9,244 bases of DNA from Candidatus Zixiibacteriota bacterium (lineage in GTDB: Bacteria; Zixibacteria; MSB-5A5; SM1-73). The DNA lies in assembly GCA_022866585.1 (NCBI GenBank), contig JALHUP010000051.1, positions 1 through 9,244 on the forward strand, given 5' to 3'. The position numbers were made by a program, and so were the translations under genes. The notes beneath the pieces are model-generated. The model saw nothing but the letters and a program-made list of their open reading frames with translations. It was not told where the DNA came from and ran no database searches. Positions 1-5,732 of the stretch are shown here, piece after piece; positions within the stretch are counted from its first letter, which is position 1, and every line of letters begins with the position of its first letter.

Positions 1-796
1 CAGGTCCTCTGCCTTTGAGGGCTTGGATGGCTTCGATCACTTCAATTGAGTTTCCCACCGCCTCCCCCAAAGGCTCGTTCATATCTGTTATCAGTACCAC
101 TGCCTTCTTTTTGAATCTTTTAGCTGTCTGAATCAAATTCTTCGCCAGAAGGATGGCTTCATCTTCTTTGTCTATGAAAGCGCCATTTCCTACCTTGACA
201 TCGAAGACCAAGGCATCTGCCCCTTCTGCTAATTTTTTGCTCAGGATGCTTGCAGAAATCAAGGGGAGAGAGTTCACCGTGCCGGTTACATCCCTTAGGG
301 CGTAGATTTTTTTATCTGCTGGGGCAATCTCGGCTGTTTGCCCGACCATGCAGATGCCAATCTCCGAAAGATTTCCTATGAATTTTTTCAAAGGCAAATT
401 GGTTTTAAATCCGGGGATGGATTCCAATTTATCTAAAGTTCCCCCGGTATGACCAAGTCCTCTTCCGGAAATCATGGGAACCGTCACGCCGCATGCCGCA
501 ACCAAAGGAGCCAATATCAAAGAAACTTTGTCACCCACCCCACCGGTGCTGTGTTTGTCAACCTTTGTCCCCGGGATAAAACTTAAATCCATAACTTTTC
601 CAGACCTCATCATAGATAAGGTTAGACCAAAGATCTCCTCAGCATCCATGCCGTTTAGGAAGATCGCCATCAGAAGTGCCGACATCTGATAATCGGGGAT
701 TGTGCCTTTAGTATAACCTGAGACAAAATACTCTATCTCTTCTGAAGCGAGTTTTTTCTTGTCCTTTTTTTTGCTGATGATCTCATACATGTTCAT
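1..796 (-). CDS. deoA: Thymidine / pyrimidine-nucleoside phosphorylase, 5' part (3' end outside window)
   Basis: Cytosolic phosphorolysis of thymidine (and perhaps uridine) to the free base and (deoxy)ribose-1-phosphate. About 265 of the family's usual ~435 residues are present; the frame is open at the left edge. Seen: IPDYQMSALLMAIFLNGM near residues 33-50, the family signature KHSTGGVGDKVSLILAP near 81-97, SGRGLGHTGGTLDKLES near 110-126, then PADKKIYALRDVTGTVNS and a KVGNGAFI segment. The start is the ATG at 796, preceded by GGAGG at 807-811; it gives the family-like N-terminus MNMYEIISKK. Residue 108 is Met (VPMISGRG). I recall Met there in E. coli DeoA and Lys in Bacillus-type PyNP, so a thymidine-preferring enzyme is inferred. 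deoC lies upstream on the same strand and acts later in the same salvage route, but two unrelated genes separate them. Family assignment is secure; the choice between DeoA and Pdp is not. Confidence 0.95.
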   Translation of the reverse strand, partial: MNMYEIISKKKDKKKLASEEIEYFVSGYTKGTIPDYQMSALLMAIFLNGMDAEEIFGLTLSMMRSGKVMDLSFIPGTKVDKHSTGGVGDKVSLILAPLVAACGVTVPMISGRGLGHTGGTLDKLESIPGFKTNLPLKKFIGNLSEIGICMVGQTAEIAPADKKIYALRDVTGTVNSLPLISASILSKKLAEGADALVFDVKVGNGAFIDKEDEAILLAKNLIQTAKRFKKKAVVLITDMNEPLGEAVGNSIEVIEAIQALKGRGP

Positions 797-829
797 GTTT
801 CAACATCCTCCGTTTCTGGAGTTTCGACA

Positions 830-858
830 AAGATATATCCGATCAGACAGGAGGTCAA
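830..858 (-). promoter_or_regulatory. Candidate sigma70 promoter for the phosphorylase gene
   Basis: On the minus strand TTGACC (858-853) and TATCTT (835-830) are 17 bases apart. A start near 823 would leave a leader of about 27 nt that includes the GGAGG site. Seen in the sequence; promoter activity is inferred. Confidence 0.45.
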
Positions 859-928
859 GTGGTCATATTCTATTTTATTATATGGAGAGTTTGGTAAAAG
901 TGGACTGTAACAAAAATTTAGGGTATAT

Positions 929-986
929 GTAGTTGCTCAATTTATTGAGCATTGTCGCCAGTACGCCTGATAAATCAGGCAACTAC
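929..986. repeat. 58-bp cloverleaf palindrome
   Basis: A 7-bp outer stem, GTAGTTG (929-935) with CAACTAC (980-986), encloses two perfect 5-bp hairpins with 4-base loops: CTCAA-TTTA-TTGAG (936-949) and CCTGA-TAAA-TCAGG (966-979). A 16-base middle segment (950-965) shows no clear stem. The arms abut the outer stem with no spacer. The same design recurs at 3179-3234. Because the arms are palindromic it can fold on either strand. It lies in the spacer between the lipoprotein gene and the phosphorylase promoter. It looks like a dispersed intergenic repeat; no coding capacity is visible. Confidence 0.75.
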
Positions 987-1028
987 AATAGGGAACGAAT
1001 TTATGTTACACGCCAGTAGTAGGGATAA

Positions 1029-1574
1029 TTAAAAACGCTCTATCCGAAGAGAATAAAACTCTCCCCCATCTTTGGGAAGATAGACCGAGACACCATTGGA
1101 GAAAATCTTCTCTTTGTCTCCATTACAAGTGGAGAGCAGAATGTAGTCTTTCGTTATCTCGGTGATGGAATCGTAGATGATTTTATCCTTGATGTTGCAA
1201 GTGTTGGGAGCAAATTGAGTGGTATCAATCTCTAAAGGAATTTCGGCGTTATGACCGAGCACATTTTCCTTGAACCAGGTAAGGGTACTGCCCGGGAACT
1301 GCCGAACCCGAATAACCTGTTTTCTTGCCATCCCCTTATTATGGTATCGAACCTGCGAAGCTCCGCAGTAGATGTTGGCTGAGCTTGAGTCTCCGCTGGC
1401 CATTACCACGAAATAGTGTGTGTCGGTATAGATAGTATAACTTCCATCTCCCGCCAACCACACTCCCTTCCTCCACTCCGCCAGTTTGGTTTTTGTGTCC
1501 ATAGGGGGAACAGAGCAGGAAACGGCAACAAGCACAAAAATCACAATTATAAGAATCGAATACCATTTATTCAT
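1029..1574 (-). CDS. Hypothetical lipoprotein (181 aa)
   Basis: Unrecognised protein, probably lipid-anchored on the periplasmic side of a membrane. Residues 1-20 form a type II signal peptide: MNK, a hydrophobic run YSILIIVIFVLVAV, then AVSC with Cys20 as the predicted lipidated residue. The remaining 160 residues are rich in beta-prone segments and aromatic residues, with three more cysteines (IYCGAS, NTCN, STCN) but no motif I can name. The start is the ATG at 1574 because AGGAGA (1587-1582) precedes it by 7 nt and the signal peptide then begins correctly; the open frame extends upstream to 1643 but would bury the signal peptide. It lies downstream of the SEC-C gene, but a strong terminator at 1741-1775 separates them, so it is likely transcribed separately from a promoter in 1575-1740 that I could not define. 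Real gene: fairly sure. Function: unknown. Confidence 0.75.
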   Translation of the reverse strand: MNKWYSILIIVIFVLVAVSCSVPPMDTKTKLAEWRKGVWLAGDGSYTIYTDTHYFVVMASGDSSSANIYCGASQVRYHNKGMARKQVIRVRQFPGSTLTWFKENVLGHNAEIPLEIDTTQFAPNTCNIKDKIIYDSITEITKDYILLSTCNGDKEKIFSNGVSVYLPKDGGEFYSLRIERF

Positions 1575-1740
1575 CGCTGTATCTCCTCTTATGAAGTTTG
1601 TTGTTATCAATGCGCTCAACTGGCATTGTCCCAAAAATGTCATACGAAGTGACAGTAGGTGAAGTTGCGGTTAACATATCCACATCCCAAAAAGACTTAG
1701 ACCATCTTGCGGGAAAATGGGCGATCAGTGATCAACCAAC

Positions 1741-1775
1741 AAAAAAAGCCCCCCGCCTGTGGCGGGGGGCTTTTT
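1741..1775 (-). terminator. Strong intrinsic terminator, possibly bidirectional
   Basis: A 10-bp G/C stem, GCCCCCCGCC (1748-1757) with GGCGGGGGGC (1761-1770), has a 3-base loop and is extended by five A-T pairs. On the minus strand it ends in seven T residues (1747-1741) and begins 7 bp after the SEC-C stop codon. On the plus strand it has a T5 run, so it could work both ways. Confidence 0.9.
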
Positions 1776-1781
1776 CGAAAA

Positions 1782-1865
1782 CTACTTTTTCTTTGGCTTG
1801 CCGCAGCACTCCTTATACTGTTTACCAGAACCGCAAGGACATTTATCAGCTGGTTTGGGGGTCAT
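1782..1865 (-). CDS. SEC-C motif mini-protein (27 aa)
   Basis: A 27-residue cytosolic peptide that is almost only a zinc-binding SEC-C motif. Residues 9-21 read CPCGSGKQYKECC, the C-x-C-x(8)-C-C ligand pattern known from the SecA C-terminus and from YecA-like proteins. It is preceded by MTPKPADK and followed by GKPKKK, so both ends are basic or polar. An ATG at 1865 follows an unusually complete Shine-Dalgarno, AAGGAGGTGA at 1880-1871, and the TAG stop at 1784-1782 is followed at once by the strong terminator. Start signal, conserved motif, stop and terminator together make this a convincing gene despite its size. Known from the family: the motif binds zinc and, in SecA, contacts SecB and ribosomes. 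Inferred here: zinc binding only; the partner is unknown. No downstream gene shares the transcript, given the terminator. Confidence 0.85.
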   Translation of the reverse strand: MTPKPADKCPCGSGKQYKECCGKPKKK

Positions 1866-1870
1866 TCTTT

Positions 1871-1910
1871 TCACCTCCTTTCAGTTTCTGTCGGTCTCTG
1901 GCCCGACAGA
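1871..1910 (-). promoter_or_regulatory. SEC-C gene leader: full Shine-Dalgarno plus 8-bp hairpin
   Basis: AAGGAGGTGA (1880-1871) is a near-complete anti-16S match, 5 nt before the ATG. Six bases further upstream, TCTGTCGG and CCGACAGA (1910-1903 and 1894-1887 on the minus strand) form a perfect 8-bp stem with an 8-base loop. No T-run follows, so it is not a terminator. A role in message stability or protein/ligand control is inferred only. Confidence 0.5.
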
Positions 1911-2107
1911 CAAAACTCTGTCAAAAAAGAATAGATGTATCTGCCAGGTCAGGGGATCAAGGTTTGTTGAAAGGCTGCATCTCGAGGCGGGATGAATTCC
2001 CACCTCTATGGGCGACATCAATTTACTTTCTCATGGTGCCGGGCACTTAACCATGTCCCCAGGATCTGAATTGGGACCAGAATTTTTTGATGAAATGGAA
2101 AAAATCC

Positions 2108-2137
2108 TTGACTTTTTTATTTGGTTTATTTTATTAT
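2108..2137 (+). promoter_or_regulatory. Candidate plus-strand promoter
   Basis: TTGACT (2108-2113) and TATTAT (2132-2137) are spaced by 18 bases in a very AT-rich stretch. It faces away from every gene in the window and directly precedes the structured stretch ending in T7 at 2221. Confidence 0.4.
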
Positions 2138-2143
2138 ATATGC

Positions 2144-2221
2144 TCTTGCACCTCCGTGAGAGAGGGCAGCCCTTGAAACGGAGTGCCTTTGGCTAACCAT
2201 TTCATGCGGCTGTCTTTTTTT
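2144..2221 (+). ncRNA. Candidate structured RNA with pseudoknot potential and U-tract
   Basis: Downstream of the plus-strand promoter, GCACCTCCG (2148-2156) pairs with CGGAGTGC (2179-2186), giving 8 bp with one bulged C. Inside this hairpin loop GGCAGCC (2165-2171) can pair with GGCTGTC (2208-2214), 7 bp including one G-U, immediately followed by seven T (2215-2221). The second pairing could act as a terminator stem or, together with the first, form an H-type pseudoknot. A local AGGG/CCCT hairpin (2163-2173) competes with it. I recognise no known riboswitch, SRP RNA, 6S RNA or tRNA consensus. No plus-strand gene follows, so a small free RNA fits better than a cis-regulator. All of this is inferred from sequence. 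Confidence 0.35.
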
Positions 2222-2318
2222 ATGTTGTCGGCATGGCAACTCTATTCCAACGATACAGATGCATTCATACGAATTCTTTTAAGTGTGCAAAGATCACAAG
2301 CTTTCGTCAGAGGCGAAA

Positions 2319-2340
2319 TTAAAAGGCTTACGCCTTAACT
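2319..2340. repeat. Mini-hairpin repeat (AAGGC-TTAC-GCCTT)
   Basis: A 5-bp stem with 4-base loop (2323-2336) in the context TTAA...TTAACT, just downstream of deoC. Near-identical copies lie at 7945-7965 and 8977-8994. On the minus strand it is followed by TTTTAA, so weak terminator activity for deoC is possible. Confidence 0.5.
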
Positions 2341-2358
2341 TTACTCTCCATCTCAATT

Positions 2359-3015
2359 CTAACAACTCTTGCTCTGTTCCACGATTTTAACCCCTGCAGA
2401 TGTTCCGATTCGGCTGGCGCCAGCTTCGATTAACTTTAAAGCCGTTTCATAATCCCTTATTCCTCCGGAGGCTTTAATTCTTATTTTGTCTCCCACCACT
2501 TTTTTTAAAAGCCTAACATCCTCCACCGTAGCACCAGGGTATCCGAAACCGGTAGAAGTTTTTACAAAATCTGCCCCGCAAGCCATGATGATCTGGGTTG
2601 CCTCGATTTTCTCCTCATTGGTCAGGACGGCGGTCTCGATGATCACCTTCAATATTTTTTCTTTTCCGATCGCACTGCGCACAGCCTTGATGTCCTCTTC
2701 CACCAATTTAAAATCGCCTGATTTCAAAGCTCCGATATTTGCCACCATATCGATTTCAAAGGCACCCTCTTTGATTGCAGTCTCCGCCTCCTTTGCTTTC
2801 ACCTCTGTTTTATTCGCTCCCAACGGAAATCCAGAAACGGTGCATATTTTAAGTGTAGACCCTTCTAACAAATCAGCACAAAGATTAACCCAGACTGGAT
2901 TAACGCAAACGGAGACAAAGCCGTATTTTTCCCCCTCCTCACAAAGATTTCTTATTTCCTCTTTGGTGGCATCGGGCTTCAGAAGAGAATGATCAATCAT
3001 TTGGGCAATGTTCAA
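2359..3015 (-). CDS. deoC: Deoxyribose-phosphate aldolase
   Basis: Cytosolic class I aldolase that cleaves 2-deoxyribose-5-phosphate into glyceraldehyde-3-phosphate and acetaldehyde, the last step of deoxynucleoside catabolism. At 218 aa it is full length for the bacterial short form (~220). The TIM barrel shows MIDHSLLKPDAT (6-17), VSVCVNP (34-40), GFPLGAN (62-68), EIDMV with Asp89, the Schiff-base segment FVKTSTGFG with Lys152, and IKASGGIRD with the activating Lys181, ending in the phosphate-binding ASRIGTSAG. The start is a TTG at 3015: AGGAG (3025-3021) lies 5 nt upstream, whereas the next ATG (3000) is 20 nt from it and would cut the N-terminus short. It belongs functionally with the phosphorylase at the left edge, although the SEC-C and lipoprotein genes lie between. 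Confidence 0.97.
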   Translation of the reverse strand: MNIAQMIDHSLLKPDATKEEIRNLCEEGEKYGFVSVCVNPVWVNLCADLLEGSTLKICTVSGFPLGANKTEVKAKEAETAIKEGAFEIDMVANIGALKSGDFKLVEEDIKAVRSAIGKEKILKVIIETAVLTNEEKIEATQIIMACGADFVKTSTGFGYPGATVEDVRLLKKVVGDKIRIKASGGIRDYETALKLIEAGASRIGTSAGVKIVEQSKSC

Positions 3016-3102
3016 GGTTTCTCCTTTTATTTCAGTTCGAAAAGCCCCCAGAAGATCAGACTTGTTTTTTCAGAGGGGAAAAGACCTCATTGTTTTTTAT
3101 TC

Positions 3103-3132
3103 ATTATGTAGCAGAAGGCTTATGGTCTTCAA
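3103..3132 (-). promoter_or_regulatory. Possible deoC promoter
   Basis: On the minus strand TTGAAG (3132-3127) and CATAAT (3108-3103) are 18 bases apart. It would give a leader of about 80 nt. The -35 match is only partial. Confidence 0.3.
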
Positions 3133-3178
3133 CCAAATAAGTTAACATACCCCGGTTTCGACATAAGATTAAGGTCTA

Positions 3179-3234
3179 GTTCTAAGCCACTTCAGTGGCG
3201 TTAGCACCTAAACCTGACTAAAGTCAGTTAGAAC
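3179..3234. repeat. 56-bp cloverleaf palindrome with three arms
   Basis: Outer stem GTTCTAA (3179-3185) with TTAGAAC (3228-3234). Inside, with no unpaired base between arms: GCCAC-TTCA-GTGGC (3186-3199), GTTAG-CAC-CTAAAC (3200-3213, one bulged A), and CTGAC-TAAA-GTCAG (3214-3227). Design and size match the element at 929-986, but the stem sequences differ, which suggests conserved shape rather than conserved sequence. Confidence 0.75.
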
Positions 3235-3297
3235 AACTTATAGTTACAAGAGACGTGAAGTTAAATAGTTGATAAACTTTAGCGTCCCGTCATGGAA

Positions 3298-3317
3298 ATT
3301 CGTATGAATGCTTCGCA
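3298..3317. repeat. 20-bp ATTCGTATGAAT element, copy 1
   Basis: Matches 3434-3453 at 17 of 20 positions, all three differences being transitions. Its first 14 bases also occur inverted within 2261-2275. The core ATTC-GTAT-GAAT is a small hairpin. Confidence 0.5.
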
Positions 3318-3433
3318 CCTAAAAGTTTCTGCCCAGACGGTCGGGCGTCCGCCGGCTACATTTTAAGGTAAGCCAAAACAAAGATAGGTCTCCACCACAC
3401 TTTTTCTAACATGGTTAAATTTAGCATGATCTG

Positions 3434-3453
3434 ATTTGTATGAATACTTTGCA
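3434..3453. repeat. 20-bp ATTCGTATGAAT element, copy 2
   Basis: Second direct copy of the element at 3298-3317, with C-to-T and G-to-A changes that turn the core into ATTTGTATGAAT. Confidence 0.45.
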
Positions 3454-3548
3454 TAAATCTTGAAAGATAAAACTACCCTCTGTTCCCCCAATGGGCACTA
3501 CAAAGGAATTCCGAAGGCTAATTTGAGGAAAAGATCAAAAGAAAAGTT

Positions 3549-4796
3549 TTAGTCTTTCATCGACTCTAAAAACTTGGAATTGCTTTTGGTCTTTCGGATT
3601 CGGTCCAAAAGAAACTCCATGGCTTCAACCGAGTTCATCTCGTTCAAGAACTTCCTTAAAATCCAGATCTTATTGAGGTCCTCGGGTGTGAGCAAAAGCT
3701 CTTCTTTTCTGGTGCCGGAGCGATTGATGTCCATGGCTGGGAAGATGCGGCGGTCAGAGAGCCTCCGGTCTAATACCATCTCCATGTTGCCGGTCCCTTT
3801 GAACTCCTCGAAGATCACCTCATCCATTCTGCTTCCGCTCTCTATGATGGCGGTGGCGATGATGGTGAGGCTTCCTCCCTCTTCTATGTTTCTGGCGGCT
3901 CCAAAGAACCTTTTGGGCTTTTGCAAAGCATTGGAATCGACGCCCCCGGAAAGGATCTTTCCGCTGTGGGGAACCACGGCGTTATGCGCCCGGGCTAAAC
4001 GGGTGATGGAATCTAAAAGGACCACCACGTGCTGTCCATGCTCCACCAATCTTTTAGATTTCTCCAGAACCATATCTGCCACCGCCACGTGCCGATCCGG
4101 TGGCTCATCAAAGGTGGAGCTGATCACCTCTCCTTTGACCGATCTTTTCATGTCCGTAACCTCCTCCGGCCTTTCATCGATTAGAAGAACGATCAGCTTT
4201 ATGTCCGGATGATTGGTGGTGATGGCATTGGCGATCTTCTGCAAAAGCATGGTCTTTCCAGCCTTAGGCGGAGAGACGATCAGCCCGCGTTGACCCCGGC
4301 CAATGGGGGTCATCAGATCCATCACTCGCATAGCGATTTCCTCTGTGGTGGTCTCCAGCTTTATCTTCTTCAAAGGATACAAAGGGGTGAGGTTGTCAAA
4401 CAACATCTTATGCTTGGAGACCTCCGGGTTCTCAAAGTTCACCGCCTCGATCTTGAGCAACGCAAAATACTTCTCCGTATCCTTGGGTGGTCGCACCTGC
4501 CCGGATAAAGTGTCCCCTTTTCTTAAATCAAAGCGCTTTATCTGAGAAGGGGAAACGTAGATGTCATCCGGTCCGGGAAGGTAGTTATAATCCGGAGAAC
4601 GCAAAAAACCATAGCCTTCCGGCAAGGTCTCCAGAACCCCTTCTGCAAAGATGAAACCGTCCTTCTCGGTCTTTGCCTCCAAAATTTTGAAGATCAGTTC
4701 CTGTTTCCTTAAACCACCCACACCCGGGATGCCCAAATCGTCCGCCAAATCCAAAAGCTCGGGGACCGTTTTGCTTTTAAGCTCCACAATATCCAT
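3549..4796 (-). CDS. rho: Transcription termination factor Rho
   Basis: Hexameric RNA-dependent ATPase/helicase that ends transcription of untranslated RNA. Its 415 aa compare with 419 in E. coli, with no insertion. Domains in order: an N-terminal helical Rho_N region (about 5-40), a cold-shock-like primary RNA-binding domain with GYGFLRS (61-67) and DIYVSPSQIKRF (78-89), then the RecA-like core. Seen motifs: Walker A SPPKAGKT with Lys181-Thr182, the DERPEEVTDM segment (208-217), Walker B VVVLLDS with Asp262, the Q-loop region SGKILSGGVDSNAL (278-291), and LSDRRIFPAMDINRSGTRKE (346-365), which holds the arginine-finger region. The ATG start at 4796 has AGGTGA (4808-4803) 6 nt upstream. It is preceded by a 420-bp structured leader, and E. 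coli rho is known to be autoregulated in its leader; whether that holds here is inference. Confidence 0.98.
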   Translation of the reverse strand: MDIVELKSKTVPELLDLADDLGIPGVGGLRKQELIFKILEAKTEKDGFIFAEGVLETLPEGYGFLRSPDYNYLPGPDDIYVSPSQIKRFDLRKGDTLSGQVRPPKDTEKYFALLKIEAVNFENPEVSKHKMLFDNLTPLYPLKKIKLETTTEEIAMRVMDLMTPIGRGQRGLIVSPPKAGKTMLLQKIANAITTNHPDIKLIVLLIDERPEEVTDMKRSVKGEVISSTFDEPPDRHVAVADMVLEKSKRLVEHGQHVVVLLDSITRLARAHNAVVPHSGKILSGGVDSNALQKPKRFFGAARNIEEGGSLTIIATAIIESGSRMDEVIFEEFKGTGNMEMVLDRRLSDRRIFPAMDINRSGTRKEELLLTPEDLNKIWILRKFLNEMNSVEAMEFLLDRIRKTKSNSKFLESMKD

Positions 4797-5216
4797 AGAT
4801 TATCACCTTTCCTTTAGAACTCATCCCCACTCGGAGAAAAAGTTCTCTTGTGATGAAAGTTTGGTTTTATTCTAAACTCACGTATAGTTTGAAAAGAGTC
4901 TCGAAATAAATCTCTAAATAGTTTTATTCTTTTTGAAAAAAGCCTAAATGAAGAAAAATGAGTGGTAATTCTTTTGGGGTTTATGGTCTGGATTCCACCT
5001 TTAGATAAGCTTTAGGTGGAAAGTCCTGTTTTTCAGTGATTTGCCTCAACTGAGCAGGATCAAACCACATATCTTCTTCCTATGGCATGAACCATCTGGT
5101 TCATACCGAAGGATGGACGAACTTACCCCTCCCACTTAAACTAACTTGCGCCATGTGTTTGCTTGCGCTTAAATTTGTTTCTCCTGTTACATAAATATCG
5201 ACATCTCCTTTCAACT
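4797..5216. other. Structured, repeat-like spacer between rsfS and rho
   Basis: Contains three clear hairpins: TTCCACCT/AGGTGGAA (4993-5000 with 5014-5021), TCCTG/CAGGA enclosing TCAGT/ACTGA (about 5024-5060), and TGAACC-ATCT-GGTTCA (about 5088-5103). The minus strand carries short open frames in all three frames across 4981-5226. That, with the hairpins, suggests a dispersed element rather than an ordinary leader. On the minus strand it would form the 5' leader of rho if the two genes are cotranscribed. I see no strong promoter; CTATAC near 4885 has no good -35 box. Confidence 0.5.
4981..5070 (-). CDS. Possible 29-aa leader peptide upstream of rho (weak)
   Basis: The ATG at 5070 is preceded by AGGA (5081-5078) with a 7-nt gap and the frame runs to TAA at 4981. 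The product begins MWFDPAQLRQITEKQ and ends YLKVESRP. It is too short for any family assignment, has no membrane segment, and overlaps two hairpins of the spacer. It could equally be a chance frame inside a repeat element. It ends 184 bp before the rho start. Confidence 0.2.
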   Translation of the reverse strand: MWFDPAQLRQITEKQDFPPKAYLKVESRP

Positions 5217-5624
5217 CTAAAGTTGTTTTTTTCCCTTCCTCCCTTCAGGCGGTTTGATCAGGAAGGTCTCTTCTTCGTCAGAAAGCTCCTCCACTTTTGC
5301 ATCGCCCCATAATTTTTCTAACTGGTAGAATTCTCTTACCTCGTTTAAAAATATGTGCACCACCACATCCACATAATCCAGAAGAATCCATCGACATGCC
5401 TGATGCCCTTCCTGGTGCCAGGCCCTTATTCCTTTTTTCTCCAGATTTTCTAAGATCCAATCCGCGATGGCTTTGGCGTGAATCTCCACGCTTGCCGAAC
5501 AGATCACAAAAAAGTCACAAATGTTGGAAAGTTTCCTTAAATCCAAAATCTTTACATCGGTTGCTTTTTTGTCTAAAGCGAATTTACCCGCCAAGTATGC
5601 TAATTTCTTTGGCGTTATTCTCAA
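5217..5624 (-). CDS. rsfS: Ribosomal silencing factor RsfS (Iojap family)
   Basis: Binds ribosomal protein uL14 and blocks joining of the ribosomal subunits under starvation (family knowledge). 135 aa, slightly longer than the usual ~105-120 because of a charged tail ending EGRKGKKQL. Seen: the family fold from ATDVKILDLRKLSNICDFFVICSA (about 21-44), HAKAIADWI, and the hallmark WILLDYVDVVVHIF with FYQLEKLWGDA. The start is the TTG at 5624, with AAGGAG (5640-5635) 10 nt upstream. It lies 99 bp downstream of the LytR_C gene, a pairing common in bacteria. The last codons run through an A7 tract (5232-5226); a -1 slip there would add 41 residues. Confidence 0.96.
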   Translation of the reverse strand: MRITPKKLAYLAGKFALDKKATDVKILDLRKLSNICDFFVICSASVEIHAKAIADWILENLEKKGIRAWHQEGHQACRWILLDYVDVVVHIFLNEVREFYQLEKLWGDAKVEELSDEEETFLIKPPEGRKGKKQL

Positions 5625-5647
5625 AAAACCTTTTCTCCTTTGGTTTT

Positions 5648-5732
5648 AGGTGTAAGGTCAAAGGTGTAAGGTTAATGGTTTTTGAGTTACGGGTTTTACC
5701 TTTCACCCCTCACCTTTAACCTTTCACCTTTT
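5648..5732. repeat. Heptad repeats arranged as an inverted pair
   Basis: Left arm: four head-to-tail 7-mers AGGTGTA, AGGTCAA, AGGTGTA, AGGTTAA (5648-5675). Right arm: five complementary-type 7-mers ACCTTTC, ACCCCTC, ACCTTTA, ACCTTTC, ACCTTTT (5698-5732). Together they can fold into a long imperfect stem around a 22-base centre. The right arm runs over the last codons of the LytR_C gene, so the repeat supplies its stop codon (TGA 5726-5724). The whole element fills the spacer up to the rsfS Shine-Dalgarno. Confidence 0.8.

Larger units (their letters stand above)
1911..2358. other. Gene-free spacer between the SEC-C leader and deoC
   Basis: No convincing protein gene on either strand. It holds the plus-strand promoter and RNA candidate at 2108-2221, a hairpin GTCCC/GGGAC near 2054-2078, one copy of the ATTCATACGAAT element (2261-2275), and the mini-hairpin at 2319-2340. 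I could not place a promoter for the SEC-C gene here; the TTGACA at 1924-1919 has no -10 partner. Confidence 0.6.
3016..3548. other. Gene-free spacer between deoC and rho
   Basis: No protein gene visible on either strand. It holds a possible deoC promoter (3103-3132), the cloverleaf at 3179-3234, and two copies of a 20-bp element (3298-3317 and 3434-3453). No clear intrinsic terminator follows rho at 3549. Confidence 0.6.

Noticed and set aside
1919..1924. TTGACA on the minus strand as a -35 box for the SEC-C gene
   Set aside because: The expected -10 position reads CCAGAG within the G/C-rich hairpin; no acceptable -10 at 15-19 bases.
1598..2050. Plus-strand open frame of 150 codons containing the antitoxin-like words LDHLAGKWAISD (about 1693-1728)
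   Set aside because: It runs through the strong terminator and antisense across the whole SEC-C gene, and has no ribosome-binding site. At most a fragment of an old gene near 1637-1738.
2008..2196. Plus-strand 62-codon frame with a hydrophobic stretch (ILDFFIWFILLYMLL)
   Set aside because: No Shine-Dalgarno. The hydrophobic part is just the AT-rich promoter sequence, and the frame overlaps the RNA candidate.
2141..2221. Identity of the plus-strand RNA candidate as tRNA, SRP RNA, 6S RNA or a known riboswitch
   Set aside because: No T-arm GTTCRANYC, no SRP GGAA-tip motif and no riboswitch core that I could match.
3574..4212. Long plus-strand frame antisense to rho (also 2486-2992 antisense to deoC and 7336-7650 antisense to the glmU-type gene)
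   Set aside because: Mirror frames of strongly conserved genes; no start signals and low-complexity serine-rich translation.
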